NCBI GenBank assembly: GCA_023954195.1 | Contig: JAMLIK010000004.1 | Span: 186,001 to 250,000, forward strand | Reading direction: 5' to 3' | DNA: 64,000 bases | From: Xanthobacteraceae bacterium | Lineage (GTDB): Bacteria > Pseudomonadota > Alphaproteobacteria > Rhizobiales > Xanthobacteraceae | In this document: positions 1-8,013 of the stretch, in pieces | How positions within the stretch are numbered: position 1 is the stretch's first letter | Layout: the number at the start of each line of letters is the position of its first letter | Translations under genes and position numbers: made by a program | Notes under the pieces: generated by a model | Database searches by the model: none | What the model was told of the DNA's origin: nothing | The model's input: only the letters and a program-made list of their open reading frames with translations

Positions 1-1
1 G

Positions 2-547
2 GCGCCGTTCCTGCAACAATACGTGCAGCCGGCGCTGATCGCGACGTTCGGCGAGGTGCCGGTGCTGTCCAGCCTGTTCGCCGGCCCGCCTTACGGCATC
101 GGCGTGCTCACCGCCGGGTTGATCCTCGCGATCATGGTGCTGCCGTTCATCACCTCGATCTCGCGCGACGTGTTCGACGCGGTGCCGCCGGTGCTGAAGG
201 AAGCCGCCTACGGGCTCGGCTGCTCGACCTGGGAGGTGATGCGCCATGTGGTGCTGCCCTACACCCGCGTCGGCGTCATCGGCGGCGTCATGCTCGGGCT
301 CGGCCGCGCGCTCGGCGAGACCATGGCGGTGACCTTCGTGATCGGCAACGCGCACAAGATCTCGTCGTCGCTGCTGGCGCCCGGCACCACCATCTCGGCG
401 ACCATCGCCAATGAATTCACTGAAGCCGTGGGCGATCTCTACACCTCGTCGCTGATCGCGCTCGGCCTGATCCTGTTCGTCATCACCTTCATCGTGCTGG
501 CGATCGCCCGCTATCTGTTGCTGCGCATCGAACGAAAGGCCGGATGA
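2..547 (+). CDS. pstC: Phosphate ABC transporter permease PstC (3' part)
   Basis: The frame is open from the window edge, so the 5' end lies outside. About 181 residues remain, the C-terminal half of an inner-membrane permease that forms the phosphate channel with PstA. The conserved cytoplasmic loop '[20 protein letters not shown]' (the EAA motif that contacts the ATPase) is followed by '[16 protein letters not shown]', typical of PstC, and by a final hydrophobic helix. The stop overlaps the pstA start (ATGA), indicating translational coupling. PstS and any Pho box would be upstream of the window. The assignment is secure from motif and gene order. Confidence 0.95.
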   Translation, partial: APFLQQYVQPALIATFGEVPVLSSLFAGPPYGIGVLTAGLILAIMVLPFITSISRDVFDAVPPVLKEAAYGLGCSTWEVMRHVVLPYTRVGVIGGVMLGLGRALGETMAVTFVIGNAHKISSSLLAPGTTISATIANEFTEAVGDLYTSSLIALGLILFVITFIVLAIARYLLLRIERKAG

Positions 548-1392
548 TGGACGCCGCGATCCACAATGCGCGCCGCCGCCGCAACGCGCTCGCCACCGCC
601 GCGGCCTTCTGCGCGACCGGGATCGGCCTCGCGGGGCTCGCGATGATCCTGATCGTGCTGTTCTGGGAAGGTTTCAGTGGGTTGTCGCTGGCGGTGTTCA
701 CTGAAATGACGCCGCCGCCCGGCTCCGCCGGCGGGTTGCTCAACGCCATCGTCGGCTCGATCCTGATGACGGTGATCGCCATCGCCATCGGCACCCCGGT
801 CGGCATGCTGGCCGGCACCTACATGGCCGAATACGGCCGCCACGAGAAACTTTCCAGCGTGGTGCGCTTCATCAACGACATCCTGCTCAGCGCGCCGTCG
901 ATCGTCATCGGCCTGTTCGTCTACGAAGTGATGGTGGTGCCGATGGGCCATTTCTCCGGCATCGCCGGCGCGGTGGCGCTCGCCGTCATCGTCATTCCGG
1001 TGGTGGTGCGCACCACCGAGGACATGCTGATGCTGGTGCCGAACACCTTGCGCGAGGCGGCCGCCTCGATCGGCCTGCCGCGCGCGCTGATGATCCGCCA
1101 CATCGCCTATCGCGCCGCGCGCTCGGGCATCATCACCGGCATCCTGCTCGCGATCGCGCGCATCAGCGGCGAGACCGCGCCCTTGTTGTTCACCGCGCTC
1201 AACAATCAGTTCTACAGCCACAACCTCAACGCCCCGATGTCGAGCCTGCCGGTGGTGATCTTCCAGTTCGCGCTCAGCCCCTATGAGGACTGGCAGAAGC
1301 TGGCCTGGACCGGCGCGCTGATCGTCACCGTTTCCGTGCTGGCGCTCAGCATCGTCGCCCGCGCGTTGACCGCAACGAGGAAAGCATCATGA
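544..1392 (+). CDS. pstA: Phosphate ABC transporter permease PstA
   Basis: Encodes 282 residues, a usual length for PstA, the second membrane subunit of the high-affinity phosphate importer. It has a cytoplasmic N-terminus rich in Arg, an early long hydrophobic helix, and an EAA loop near residues 165-185 ('[20 protein letters not shown]'), then '[19 protein letters not shown]', a PstA hallmark. Both ends overlap their neighbours by four bases (ATGA with pstC, ATGA with pstB), so the three genes are translated as a coupled unit. In this family it is expected to be induced by phosphate limitation through PhoB; the promoter is not in the window. Confidence 0.96.
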   Translation: MMDAAIHNARRRRNALATAAAFCATGIGLAGLAMILIVLFWEGFSGLSLAVFTEMTPPPGSAGGLLNAIVGSILMTVIAIAIGTPVGMLAGTYMAEYGRHEKLSSVVRFINDILLSAPSIVIGLFVYEVMVVPMGHFSGIAGAVALAVIVIPVVVRTTEDMLMLVPNTLREAAASIGLPRALMIRHIAYRAARSGIITGILLAIARISGETAPLLFTALNNQFYSHNLNAPMSSLPVVIFQFALSPYEDWQKLAWTGALIVTVSVLALSIVARALTATRKAS

Positions 1393-2207
1393 GCATCGCC
1401 ACCGCGATTCCGTCCGCCGCCTCCGGCCGTCCGCAGGCTGATCCGGCCGTCTTGCGCGACAAGGTCGCGATCCGCGACCTCGAATTCTTCTACGGCCAGT
1501 CGAAGGCGCTCAACGGCATCACGCTGCCGCTTTACGAGAACAAGGTGACGGCGTTCATCGGCCCGTCCGGCTGCGGCAAGTCCACGCTGCTGCGGGTGCT
1601 GAACCGGATGTACGACCTTTACCCGAACCAGCGCGCCGAGGGGCAGGTGCGGTTCGACGGCATGAACATCGTCGATCCGGGCGTCGATCTCAACCTGCTG
1701 CGGGCGCGCATCGGCATGGTGTTCCAGAAGCCGACGCCGTTCCCGATGTCGATCTACGAGAACATCGCCTTCGGCATCCGGCTCTACGAAAAACTCGGCA
1801 AGCGCGAACTCGACGCCCGCGTCGAGCAGTCGCTGCGCCGCGCCGCGCTGTGGGACGAGGTCAAGGACAAGCTCAACGCCAGCGGCCTCGGGCTGTCGGG
1901 CGGACAACAACAGCGCTTGTGCATCGCGCGCACCGTGGCGGTGCGGCCCGAGGTGATCCTGTTCGACGAGCCGTGCTCGGCGCTCGACCCGATCTCGACC
2001 GCCAAGATCGAGGAGCTGATCGACGAGTTGAAGGAAGACTACACCATCGTCATCGTCACCCATAACATGCAGCAGGCGGCGCGCGTCTCCGACTTCACCG
2101 CCTTCATGTATCTCGGCGAGCTGATCGAATTCGGTCCGACCGACAGGATTTTCACCTCGCCGAGCGACCGCCGCACGCAGGACTACATCACCGGACGGTT
2201 CGGTTGA
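1389..2207 (+). CDS. pstB: Phosphate ABC transporter ATPase PstB
   Basis: A 272-residue cytoplasmic ATPase that energises phosphate import through PstCA. It shows a Walker A motif at residues 58-66 ('GPSGCGKST'), the signature '[13 protein letters not shown]', Walker B '[13 protein letters not shown]' and the H-loop '[27 protein letters not shown]', a run distinctive of PstB. The N-terminus is extended by about 25 residues, as is common in alphaproteobacteria. The ATG overlaps the pstA stop. The next gene, phoU, follows after 33 bases with a purine-rich GCGGAGA ribosome-binding site. Confidence 0.97.
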   Translation: MSIATAIPSAASGRPQADPAVLRDKVAIRDLEFFYGQSKALNGITLPLYENKVTAFIGPSGCGKSTLLRVLNRMYDLYPNQRAEGQVRFDGMNIVDPGVDLNLLRARIGMVFQKPTPFPMSIYENIAFGIRLYEKLGKRELDARVEQSLRRAALWDEVKDKLNASGLGLSGGQQQRLCIARTVAVRPEVILFDEPCSALDPISTAKIEELIDELKEDYTIVIVTHNMQQAARVSDFTAFMYLGELIEFGPTDRIFTSPSDRRTQDYITGRFG

Positions 2208-2240
2208 CACCTGAGCAACAACATCGCGCGGAGAACAAAA

Positions 2241-2954
2241 ATGGCTTATGAACACACCGCCAGGGCTTTCGACGGCGATTTGCAGGAACTGACCCGGCTG
2301 GTCGCCGAAATGGGCGGCCTCGCCGAGCGGCAGATCGTCGAATCCGCCGACGCGCTGGTGCGCCGCGACGTCTCGCTCGCCAGCCGCGTGGTCGCCGCCG
2401 ACGGCGACATCGACCGCCTGCAACGCGATCTCGAAGCGCACGCGGTGCTGACCATCGCGCGGCGGCAGCCGATGGCGGTGGATCTGCGCCAGATCGTCGG
2501 CGCCATGCGCACCGCGACCGATCTGGAGCGGATCGGCGACCTCGCCAAGAACAACGCCAAGCGGGCGATGCAGCTCGACAGCGATTTCAACCCGCTGCAA
2601 CTGATCCGTGGCCTTGAGCACATGACCGATCTGGTGGCGACGCAGCTCAAATCGGTGCTGGATGCCTACGCCGCGCACGACGTGCCGGCGGCGATGGCGG
2701 TGTGGAAGGGCGACGAAGAAGTCGACGCCATCTGCACCTCGCTGTTCCGCGAACTCCTCACCTATATGATGGAGGATCCGCGCAACATCGGCTTCTGCAT
2801 CCACCTGATGTTCTGCGCCAAGAATATCGAGCGGATCGGCGACCATGCCACCAATATCGCCGAAACCGTGGTCTACACGGTGGAAGGCCAGCCGATCGCC
2901 GACCCCCGGCCGAAGACGGACCAGACCGCGTTCGCCGCCGCGCTCAACAAGTAA
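2241..2954 (+). CDS. phoU: Phosphate signalling protein PhoU
   Basis: A 237-residue helical protein with two tandem PhoU repeats (about residues 20-110 and 125-215), each carrying the conserved pattern around 'ATDLERIGDLAKN' and 'NIERIGDHATNIAE', the acidic metal-binding E/D-x3-D signature of the family. PhoU links the Pst transporter to the PhoR kinase and represses the Pho response when phosphate is plentiful. It lies 33 bases after pstB and 13 bases before phoB, so it is co-transcribed. No irregularity is seen. Confidence 0.97.
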   Translation: MAYEHTARAFDGDLQELTRLVAEMGGLAERQIVESADALVRRDVSLASRVVAADGDIDRLQRDLEAHAVLTIARRQPMAVDLRQIVGAMRTATDLERIGDLAKNNAKRAMQLDSDFNPLQLIRGLEHMTDLVATQLKSVLDAYAAHDVPAAMAVWKGDEEVDAICTSLFRELLTYMMEDPRNIGFCIHLMFCAKNIERIGDHATNIAETVVYTVEGQPIADPRPKTDQTAFAAALNK

Positions 2955-2967
2955 CGGAAGAAACCCG

Positions 2968-3669
2968 ATGAAGGCTCGCATTCTGGTTGTGGAGGACGAG
3001 GAAGCGCTGACCACGCTGCTGCGCTACAACCTCGAAGCGCAGGACTACGACGTGGACATCGTGACGCGCGGCGACGAGGCCGACACCCGGCTGAAGGAGA
3101 GCATTCCCGACCTGGTGGTGCTGGACTGGATGTTGCCCGGCCTGTCCGGTATCGAGCTGTGCCGGCGGCTGCGGGCGCGGCCGGAGACCAAGCAACTGCC
3201 GATCATCATGCTGACGGCGCGCGGCGAGGAAAGCGAGCGCGTGCGCGGGCTCTCAACCGGCGCCGACGACTACATCGTCAAGCCGTTCTCGGTGCCGGAG
3301 CTGTTGGCGCGGGTCGGCGCGCTGTTGCGCCGCGCCGCGCCGGAGCGGGTGGCGAGCGTGCTGACCCATGGCGACATCGAACTGGATCGCGACAAGCGCC
3401 GCGTGGCGCGGGCGGGCCGGCCGATCGAACTCGGCCCGACCGAATATCGGCTGCTGGAATTCTTCCTCGAACATCCGGGCCGGGTGTTCAGCCGCGAGCA
3501 GTTGCTCGACAGCGTCTGGGGTCGCGACATCTACATCGACGAGCGCACCGTGGACGTCCACATCGGCCGCCTGCGCAAGCTCATCAATCCCGACGCCGCC
3601 GAAGACCCGATCCGCACCGTGCGCGGCGCCGGCTACGCGCTGGACGACCGGTTTCAGAAGGCGGGGTAG
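2968..3669 (+). CDS. phoB: Phosphate regulon response regulator PhoB
   Basis: A 233-residue OmpR-family regulator. The receiver domain carries an acidic pocket (E9, D10), the phospho-acceptor D53, T83 and K105 ('YIVKPF'). The C-terminal winged-helix domain contains 'LGPTEYRLLEFFLEHPGRVF' and 'RTVDVHIGRLRKLI'. The start is set by an ATG preceded by GGAAG, 13 bases after phoU; a longer upstream reading would overlap phoU and lacks support. It is the last gene of the pst operon here. A kinase gene phoR is not in the window and may lie upstream of pst. It activates Pho genes under phosphate starvation. Confidence 0.96.
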   Translation: MKARILVVEDEEALTTLLRYNLEAQDYDVDIVTRGDEADTRLKESIPDLVVLDWMLPGLSGIELCRRLRARPETKQLPIIMLTARGEESERVRGLSTGADDYIVKPFSVPELLARVGALLRRAAPERVASVLTHGDIELDRDKRRVARAGRPIELGPTEYRLLEFFLEHPGRVFSREQLLDSVWGRDIYIDERTVDVHIGRLRKLINPDAAEDPIRTVRGAGYALDDRFQKAG

Positions 3670-3675
3670 GGGTTT

Positions 3676-3711
3676 CGTCGTCCCCGCGCAGGCGGGGACC
3701 CAGATCCCCTG
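3676..3711. repeat. Dispersed palindromic repeat, family A (left arm)
   Basis: The core GTCGTCCCCGCGCAGGCGGG can fold on itself (CCCCGC / GCGGGG). It lies directly after phoB and is oriented opposite to the copy at 4063-4090. The same core recurs near 11356, 11451, 16540, 16630, 48898, 57830 and 58022 in this window, so it belongs to a multicopy REP-like family. It may also act as a transcript-end hairpin for the pst operon. Confidence 0.85.
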
Positions 3712-3754
3712 TAATCGTGATACGATCAGCGGCCAGATGCGCTTACGGTGCCGC

Positions 3755-4036
3755 ATGTATTACGTCTACATTCTCGCCAGCCGGAATCATGGCACCTTGT
3801 ATATCGGCGTCACCAACTCGCTACGATCCCGATTGGATCAGCATCGACGCGGTGAAGGTTCAACCTTCGTCAGGCAATATAGCGTTCATCGTCTGGTTTA
3901 TGCCGAGACGTATGAGCGGCCGGATGAAGCCATCGCCCGCGAGAAGCAATTGAAGCGCTGGAATCGCGATTGGAAGGTTCGGTTGATCGAGGAGAATAAC
4001 CCCGATTGGAACGATCTCGGTCATCTCGTGGAATGA
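3755..4036 (+). CDS. Small GIY-YIG family endonuclease-like protein
   Basis: A 93-residue stand-alone GIY-YIG domain of the URI/YhbQ type. The first strand 'YYVYIL' (residues 2-7), the second 'LYIGVTN' (15-21), an Arg in 'LRSRLDQH' (23-30) and the metal-ligand Glu (E63 in 'REKQLKRW') are all present, so the nuclease centre looks intact. An in-frame ATG at 3737 gives a version six residues longer; 3755 matches the family's usual 'MYYVYIL' start. The gene sits between inverted copies of repeat family A and has no metabolic neighbour. Such proteins may act on DNA structures or repeats; the substrate is not known. It could be a mobile or repeat-associated nuclease. Confidence 0.88.
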   Translation: MYYVYILASRNHGTLYIGVTNSLRSRLDQHRRGEGSTFVRQYSVHRLVYAETYERPDEAIAREKQLKRWNRDWKVRLIEENNPDWNDLGHLVE

Positions 4037-4062
4037 GCCGCGATCCAAGCGGAGTCAGGGAG

Positions 4063-4090
4063 TCTGGGTCCCCGCCTTCGCGGGGACGAC
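4063..4090. repeat. Dispersed palindromic repeat, family A (right arm)
   Basis: This is the reverse complement of the 3676 copy (GGTCCCCGCCTTCGCGGGGA core), placed 27 bases after the GIY-YIG stop. The two arms bracket the nuclease gene as inverted repeats about 350 bases apart. It also lies just beyond the 3' end of the convergent acyl-CoA dehydrogenase gene and may separate the two transcripts. Confidence 0.85.
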
Positions 4091-4109
4091 TCTGGTAAGT
4101 GTCTCGCCC

Positions 4110-5231
4110 TCAATACCGCCGCGCCTCCGCCAGGCGTTCGGCGTGGAAATTGTCGTCGCCGAACAGTTCCTGGCACACCCGCGCGCGCTTCATGAACAGG
4201 CCGATGTCGAACTGGTCGGTCATGCCCATGCCGCCGTGCATCTGCACGCCTTCCTGCACCGCCCTTGTCGCCGTCGCGCCGGCGCGGGCCTTGGCCACCG
4301 ACACCGCGTTCGCCGCCTGCGCGGCGTCCTGATCGAGCGCCTGCAACGCCTTCAGCGTCGCGGCGCGGGTGATCTCGATGTCGATGTAGAGCTGCGCCGC
4401 GCGGTGTTGCAGCGCCTGGAATTCGCCGATCAATTTGCCGAACTGCTTGCGCTCCTTGAGGTAGGTGACGGTGCGGTTGAACACTTCCTCGCTCAGGCCG
4501 ACCATTTCGGCGGCGACCGCGCCGCGGCCGACGTTCAGCACCGCTTCCAGCAACGCGCCGCCGCGGTCGACCTCGCCCAGCACGGCGTCGGCGCTGACCT
4601 CGACATCCTCGAAGGTGACGCGCGCGGCGTTGTGCGCGTCGACCATCACGGTGCGCTCGACCGCGACGCCGTTGGCTTTCGGATCGACCAGCAACAGCGT
4701 CAGCCCGTCGCCGCTCCGCGCCGCCACGATCAACAGGTCGGCGACATGGCCGTCAACCACCAGCGCCTTGGCGCCGTTCAGCCGAAAACCGTTGCCGGCG
4801 CGCGCGGCCCGCATGGCGATGGCCTGCGGCCGGTGCTTGGCGCCTTCATCGACCGCGAGCGCCGCGATCAGCGTGCCGTCCGCGATTTTGGGCAGATAGG
4901 CGGCCTGCTGTTCGGCGCTGCCGCCGCGCGCCAGCGCTGATGCGGCGAGCACGGCGGTCGAGAGGAACGGCGACGGCATCAGGTTGCGGCCGATCTCCTC
5001 CAGCACCACGCCGGCCTCGACGCAGCCCAGCCCGCTGCCGCCGAACGCCTCCGGCACCAGAAGGCCGGCGAAGCCCATCTCGGCGAATCCCTTCCAGAGG
5101 TCGCGGGAGAAGCCGCTGGCGTCGCGGCCGTCGCGCAGTTGCCGCAGGTGCGCGACCGGCGCCTTTTCGCTGATGAAGCCGCGCGCGCTGTCACGCAACA
5201 GGGATTGTTCTTCGGTGAGGACGAGAGGCAT
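4110..5231 (-). CDS. Acyl-CoA dehydrogenase family protein
   Basis: A 373-residue FAD-dependent dehydrogenase fold that would oxidise a CoA thioester. The N-terminal helical domain starts 'MPLVLTEEQSLLRDSARGFI'; 'MGFAGLLVPEAFGGSGLG' (about 50-70) is the classic ACAD segment. The C-terminal helical domain has 'ERKQFGKLIGEFQALQHRAA' and 'QMHGGMGMTDQFDIGLFMKR'. The layout resembles small-subunit ACADs such as PimD, which partner a second ACAD, but no partner gene is adjacent. It lies about 100 bases after the sox genes on the same strand, where soxB might be expected, with no obvious functional tie. The substrate cannot be told. Confidence 0.88.
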   Translation of the reverse strand: MPLVLTEEQSLLRDSARGFISEKAPVAHLRQLRDGRDASGFSRDLWKGFAEMGFAGLLVPEAFGGSGLGCVEAGVVLEEIGRNLMPSPFLSTAVLAASALARGGSAEQQAAYLPKIADGTLIAALAVDEGAKHRPQAIAMRAARAGNGFRLNGAKALVVDGHVADLLIVAARSGDGLTLLLVDPKANGVAVERTVMVDAHNAARVTFEDVEVSADAVLGEVDRGGALLEAVLNVGRGAVAAEMVGLSEEVFNRTVTYLKERKQFGKLIGEFQALQHRAAQLYIDIEITRAATLKALQALDQDAAQAANAVSVAKARAGATATRAVQEGVQMHGGMGMTDQFDIGLFMKRARVCQELFGDDNFHAERLAEARRY

Positions 5232-5329
5232 TTTCGGATCCGGAGCGAGATGTGGAAATCGGGGTGTCGCGCCGGGATCCGTTCACAAAACCAATTTCCG
5301 GTCAAGCTTGGAGGGACGGGCAGTCCCGT

Positions 5330-5644
5330 TCAGCGAATTTCCATCAGCTTCCAGTTGGTTTTCTGCTCGTCGGCCTGAAAGATCGCCGCCCGCGACAATT
5401 GTTCGGACTTCCTCGCCTCCGAGGTCGCCTTGTCGAAGTCGCCGGCCTCGGCGGCCTTTTTGGCGGCGGCGAGCGCGGCGACCGCCGTGGTCCACTGGTT
5501 GCGCAGCTTGCCGGCCTCGGCATTGGCGGCTTCGGCCGACGCATAGGCGGCCTTGAACGCGGCCTCGGCGGCGCGGGCCGGCGCGGCGACGGCGGTGAGC
5601 AGCAGCGCGGCGGCGCAGGCCAGGATCGATCGGGGCATCGTCAT
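5330..5644 (-). CDS. soxK: Probable SoxXA-binding protein (SoxK-like)
   Basis: A 104-residue exported protein. The signal peptide runs to about residue 25 (hydrophobic 'ILACAAALLLTAVAAPARAA'). The mature part is a helical, Ala/Lys-rich chain with 'AAKKAAEAGDFDKATSEARK', close to the pattern of SoxK proteins that stabilise the SoxXA cytochrome. The start ATG is 10 bases after the soxA stop; a second ATG lies six bases on. Position directly after soxA matches soxXYZAK clusters. It has no Cys, so no redox centre. The function rests on context and a short motif, so the call is moderate. Confidence 0.62.
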   Translation of the reverse strand: MTMPRSILACAAALLLTAVAAPARAAEAAFKAAYASAEAANAEAGKLRNQWTTAVAALAAAKKAAEAGDFDKATSEARKSEQLSRAAIFQADEQKTNWKLMEIR

Positions 5645-5654
5645 CTCCGTCGCG

Positions 5655-6524
5655 TCACGGTCGCGCGCCGGGGCCGGAGATCGGCAACCCGTTGCTGACA
5701 TAGGACAGGTAATATTCGAGATCGCGGTAGTCCTCGTCCTGCGGCTTCAGCGGCACGCCGCGCACCTGGCTGTTGCACGAGGTGAAGCGGCGGCTGGTGG
5801 TGCCCATGCCGGACCATTCGGAGCGATAGATCGGCATGGCGTTGAGGATGCCCAGCGCCGGCGCCAGCACCTCGGCGCGGATCCGCTCGCCGGGGCTTTG
5901 CACGTGGCAGGTGGCGCAGGAGAAATTCAACTGGCCGCGCCTTGTGTAAAAATAGCGCTTGCCGTTCTCGTAAGCCGCGAGCGCGCGCGGATCGTCGGGA
6001 ATCTTGACGTCGAACGGCTTGCCGCGCGAGGTGAAGGCCATGTAGGCGGTCACCGCCGCCATCTCGTCCTTGACGTAGGAATAGGGCGGTTCGCCATTGG
6101 CCTCACGGCACTGGTTCACCGCCAGTTCGAGCGTGACGACCTTGCCCTGCTCGGTGTCGAAGTAAGGATAATCCTGCCGGATGCCGACGCCCTTGTTGGG
6201 AAAGCAGTCGGCCAGCGTCTTGCCGTTCCCGAACGGCTTCGCCATCAGTTCCTTGCCGAGGTCGAGCGCGAACTCGTAAGGCGGAAACTCCTCCTTCTCC
6301 TTCCATTGCCTGTAGAGGCCCTCGTCCATCGAATACGGGCCGTTGACGAAATCCTCGAACTTCACCTTGGGGAATTTGTCCCTGAAGTATTTTTGAAAGG
6401 CTTTCAGGTCGGCGGCGGGGTCGGGCGCGTCAGCGGCTGGCGCGGCGAAAGACGGCGCGGCGATCAGCGCCGCCGCCATCGCCAGCCCGGTCATCGCCGC
6501 TCGAAACAATCGTCGCATCGTCAT
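5655..6524 (-). CDS. soxA: Thiosulfate-oxidising cytochrome subunit SoxA (monoheme type)
   Basis: A 289-residue periplasmic c-type cytochrome with a signal peptide (residues 1-27). With SoxX it joins thiosulfate to the SoxY carrier cysteine. One CxxCH heme site is present, 'CATCH' at 203-207. The N-terminal heme site of diheme SoxA is absent; instead C107 and C139 are positioned to form the disulfide seen in monoheme SoxA. C250 in 'RRFTSCNSQVRG' is the expected persulfide axial ligand of the active heme. The ATG is 9 bases after the soxZ stop. Maturation needs the Ccm system, which is encoded at 49.5-52.6 kb. Confidence 0.95.
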   Translation of the reverse strand: MTMRRLFRAAMTGLAMAAALIAAPSFAAPAADAPDPAADLKAFQKYFRDKFPKVKFEDFVNGPYSMDEGLYRQWKEKEEFPPYEFALDLGKELMAKPFGNGKTLADCFPNKGVGIRQDYPYFDTEQGKVVTLELAVNQCREANGEPPYSYVKDEMAAVTAYMAFTSRGKPFDVKIPDDPRALAAYENGKRYFYTRRGQLNFSCATCHVQSPGERIRAEVLAPALGILNAMPIYRSEWSGMGTTSRRFTSCNSQVRGVPLKPQDEDYRDLEYYLSYVSNGLPISGPGARP

Positions 6525-6533
6525 TTTTCGCTG

Positions 6534-6845
6534 TTACTGAATCTTGGTGGTGAGCTGATCGGTGGCGCCCTTGTTGTCGGTCCAGCTCACCTTCAATTCG
6601 TCGCCCGCCTTGCCGCCCTTGAAGGCGAATTTCAGGTAGGGATCCTTGGACACCGCCGGGCCCCAGTCGGCCACGAACACCGGCTTGCCGTCGTGTTCGA
6701 TGGCGAGGCGCTGAATGAAATGCGGCGGAATCAACTCGCCCCTGGCGTTCTTGACGAAGCCGGAATCCATCGGGTGCTGGACCAGCGCCTGCACCTCGGT
6801 GGTGTCGCCGCGCGAGGTGGCGCGCACGCGAATGCTCGATGCCAT
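6534..6845 (-). CDS. soxZ: Sulfur carrier complex subunit SoxZ
   Basis: A 103-residue beta-sandwich protein that pairs with SoxY and supports the sulfur-carrying arm. Typical segments are 'EVQALVQHPMDSGFVKNARG' near residues 17-36 and 'VFVADWGPAVSKDPYLKF' in the middle. It has no signal peptide, as usual: it is thought to be exported bound to SoxY by the Tat route. A good ribosome-binding site (AGGAG) precedes the ATG, and the gene is 24 bases after soxY. Confidence 0.96.
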   Translation of the reverse strand: MASSIRVRATSRGDTTEVQALVQHPMDSGFVKNARGELIPPHFIQRLAIEHDGKPVFVADWGPAVSKDPYLKFAFKGGKAGDELKVSWTDNKGATDQLTTKIQ

Positions 6846-6869
6846 GATGATGCTCCTGGTTCGGACCGG

Positions 6870-7367
6870 TCAGCCGCCGCAGCCGCCGATGGTGACCTTG
6901 ACTTCCTTGGCGGCGCTGTAGAGCTTGCCGCCGGCTTCGACCACGGCGATGACGTTGCCGGTCTTCGCCATCTTCAGCCGGTTGGCGACCATCGCGGTCG
7001 TTCCCGGCAGGATGCGATAGGCCGCCGCCAGCGTGTTGGGATTGGCCGGCACCAGGATCGCGATCGAGGTGACGTCCGGCAGCGACGACGACACCGAGAC
7101 CGGCACCACCGCGCCGTTCTCGGCGATCTCCGGCGCGTCGAGTCTCACCTTGTCGGATGCCTCCGCCGTCTTGCCGTACAGCGCCTTGATGGCGTCGGCC
7201 TCGCTCTTTTGCCGGAAGGCGTCCTCCGGATAGGCGTCGTTGGCGGCGGCGAAAGCCCCGGTGAGGTCGAAGCGCAAGCCGGCGACGCCCGCCACCGCGA
7301 TCGTGGCGATGCCTTGCAGCACCACGCGCCGACTGAGCGTCGCGCGATCCGAACTCGAACCATTCAT
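6870..7367 (-). CDS. soxY: Sulfur carrier protein SoxY
   Basis: A 165-residue protein whose C-terminus ends 'VKVTIGGCGG'; Cys163 in the GGCGG swinging arm covalently carries sulfur intermediates. The N-terminus has a twin-arginine type signal ('LSRRVVLQGIATIAVAGVAG'), so the SoxYZ pair should be exported folded. A strong AAGGAGACGGAG sequence precedes the ATG. The gene lies 22 bases after soxX. Length and motif match the family without any oddity. Confidence 0.96.
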   Translation of the reverse strand: MNGSSSDRATLSRRVVLQGIATIAVAGVAGLRFDLTGAFAAANDAYPEDAFRQKSEADAIKALYGKTAEASDKVRLDAPEIAENGAVVPVSVSSSLPDVTSIAILVPANPNTLAAAYRILPGTTAMVANRLKMAKTGNVIAVVEAGGKLYSAAKEVKVTIGGCGG

Positions 7368-7389
7368 CTCCGTCTCCTTGTCCAGGCCG

Positions 7390-7776
7390 TCACAACGTCT
7401 GTAAAAAATCCACCACCGCGCTGATTTCCTGCTCGGTCAGAATGTGATTGCGGCCGAACGGCGGCATCACGGTGGTCGGGTTGCGCTTGGTCTCGTCGCT
7501 GACGATCGCGGTCAGTTCGTCGCGATCGGGATACTTCGCCTTCAAATCCTTCAGTTCCGGCCCGATGGTGCCGGGGGAATCGCCGCCCTTGATGACGTGA
7601 CAGGTGAGGCAGTTGCCCTTGCCGCGATCGAACGCGATTTTGCGTCCCGCCTCGGCGTCCGGCGACTGCGCCCGCGCCGTTCCCGGCATCGCGGTGACGC
7701 CCGCTCCGAGGCCAAGCCATACCAGCAATGCGATCGATTGAAAGCCGGTGCGATCGATAAAGAAAAACTTTCTCAC
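7390..7776 (-). CDS. soxX: Thiosulfate-oxidising cytochrome subunit SoxX
   Basis: A 128-residue monoheme cytochrome c with a signal peptide (1-36, ending 'TARAQ'), heme site 'CLTCH' at 56-60 and the distal Met ligand M104 in 'TTVMPPFG'. It forms the SoxXA enzyme. The start is GTG, with AGGA nine bases before it. It is the first gene of the soxXYZAK unit and has an inverted repeat 27-42 bases upstream of its start. soxB, soxCD and soxVW are not in the window, so they must be elsewhere or absent. Confidence 0.95.
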   Translation of the reverse strand: MRKFFFIDRTGFQSIALLVWLGLGAGVTAMPGTARAQSPDAEAGRKIAFDRGKGNCLTCHVIKGGDSPGTIGPELKDLKAKYPDRDELTAIVSDETKRNPTTVMPPFGRNHILTEQEISAVVDFLQTL

Positions 7777-7802
7777 GGGGCTAAATCCTGCACTAATAAC
7801 AT

Positions 7803-7818
7803 GCTACCAGATGGTAGC
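7803..7818. promoter_or_regulatory. Inverted repeat in the sox promoter (candidate operator)
   Basis: GCTACC-AGAT-GGTAGC is a perfect 6-4-6 inverted repeat that begins 27 bases upstream of the soxX GTG. A TA-rich stretch (TGTTATTAG on the minus strand), usable as a -10 element, lies immediately downstream, so a protein bound here would block transcription. ArsR-type SoxR or similar thiol-sensing regulators control sox genes in relatives by binding inverted repeats; no such regulator gene is in the window. Confidence 0.5.
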
Positions 7819-8013
7819 GCCGAAGCAGATTCGTTTCAGTGGTGTAAGGTCGCGCGCGCCGTTTTTCTCGCGGCGCGGTGTTATTACCAGAACACTATCA
7901 GCGGACGACATCGAAACGCCATCCGTCGATAGTGGATGCGGCGGTGGGCGTCGCGATTATCGCAATTCGGCGGTGATCGCAATTCAACAGTGACGAGATG
8001 CGGAGCGGATCGC

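Noticed and set aside
5553-7424. A 623-codon frame opposite the sox genes
   Set aside because: It spans several real genes antisense, and the sox motifs on the other strand are decisive.
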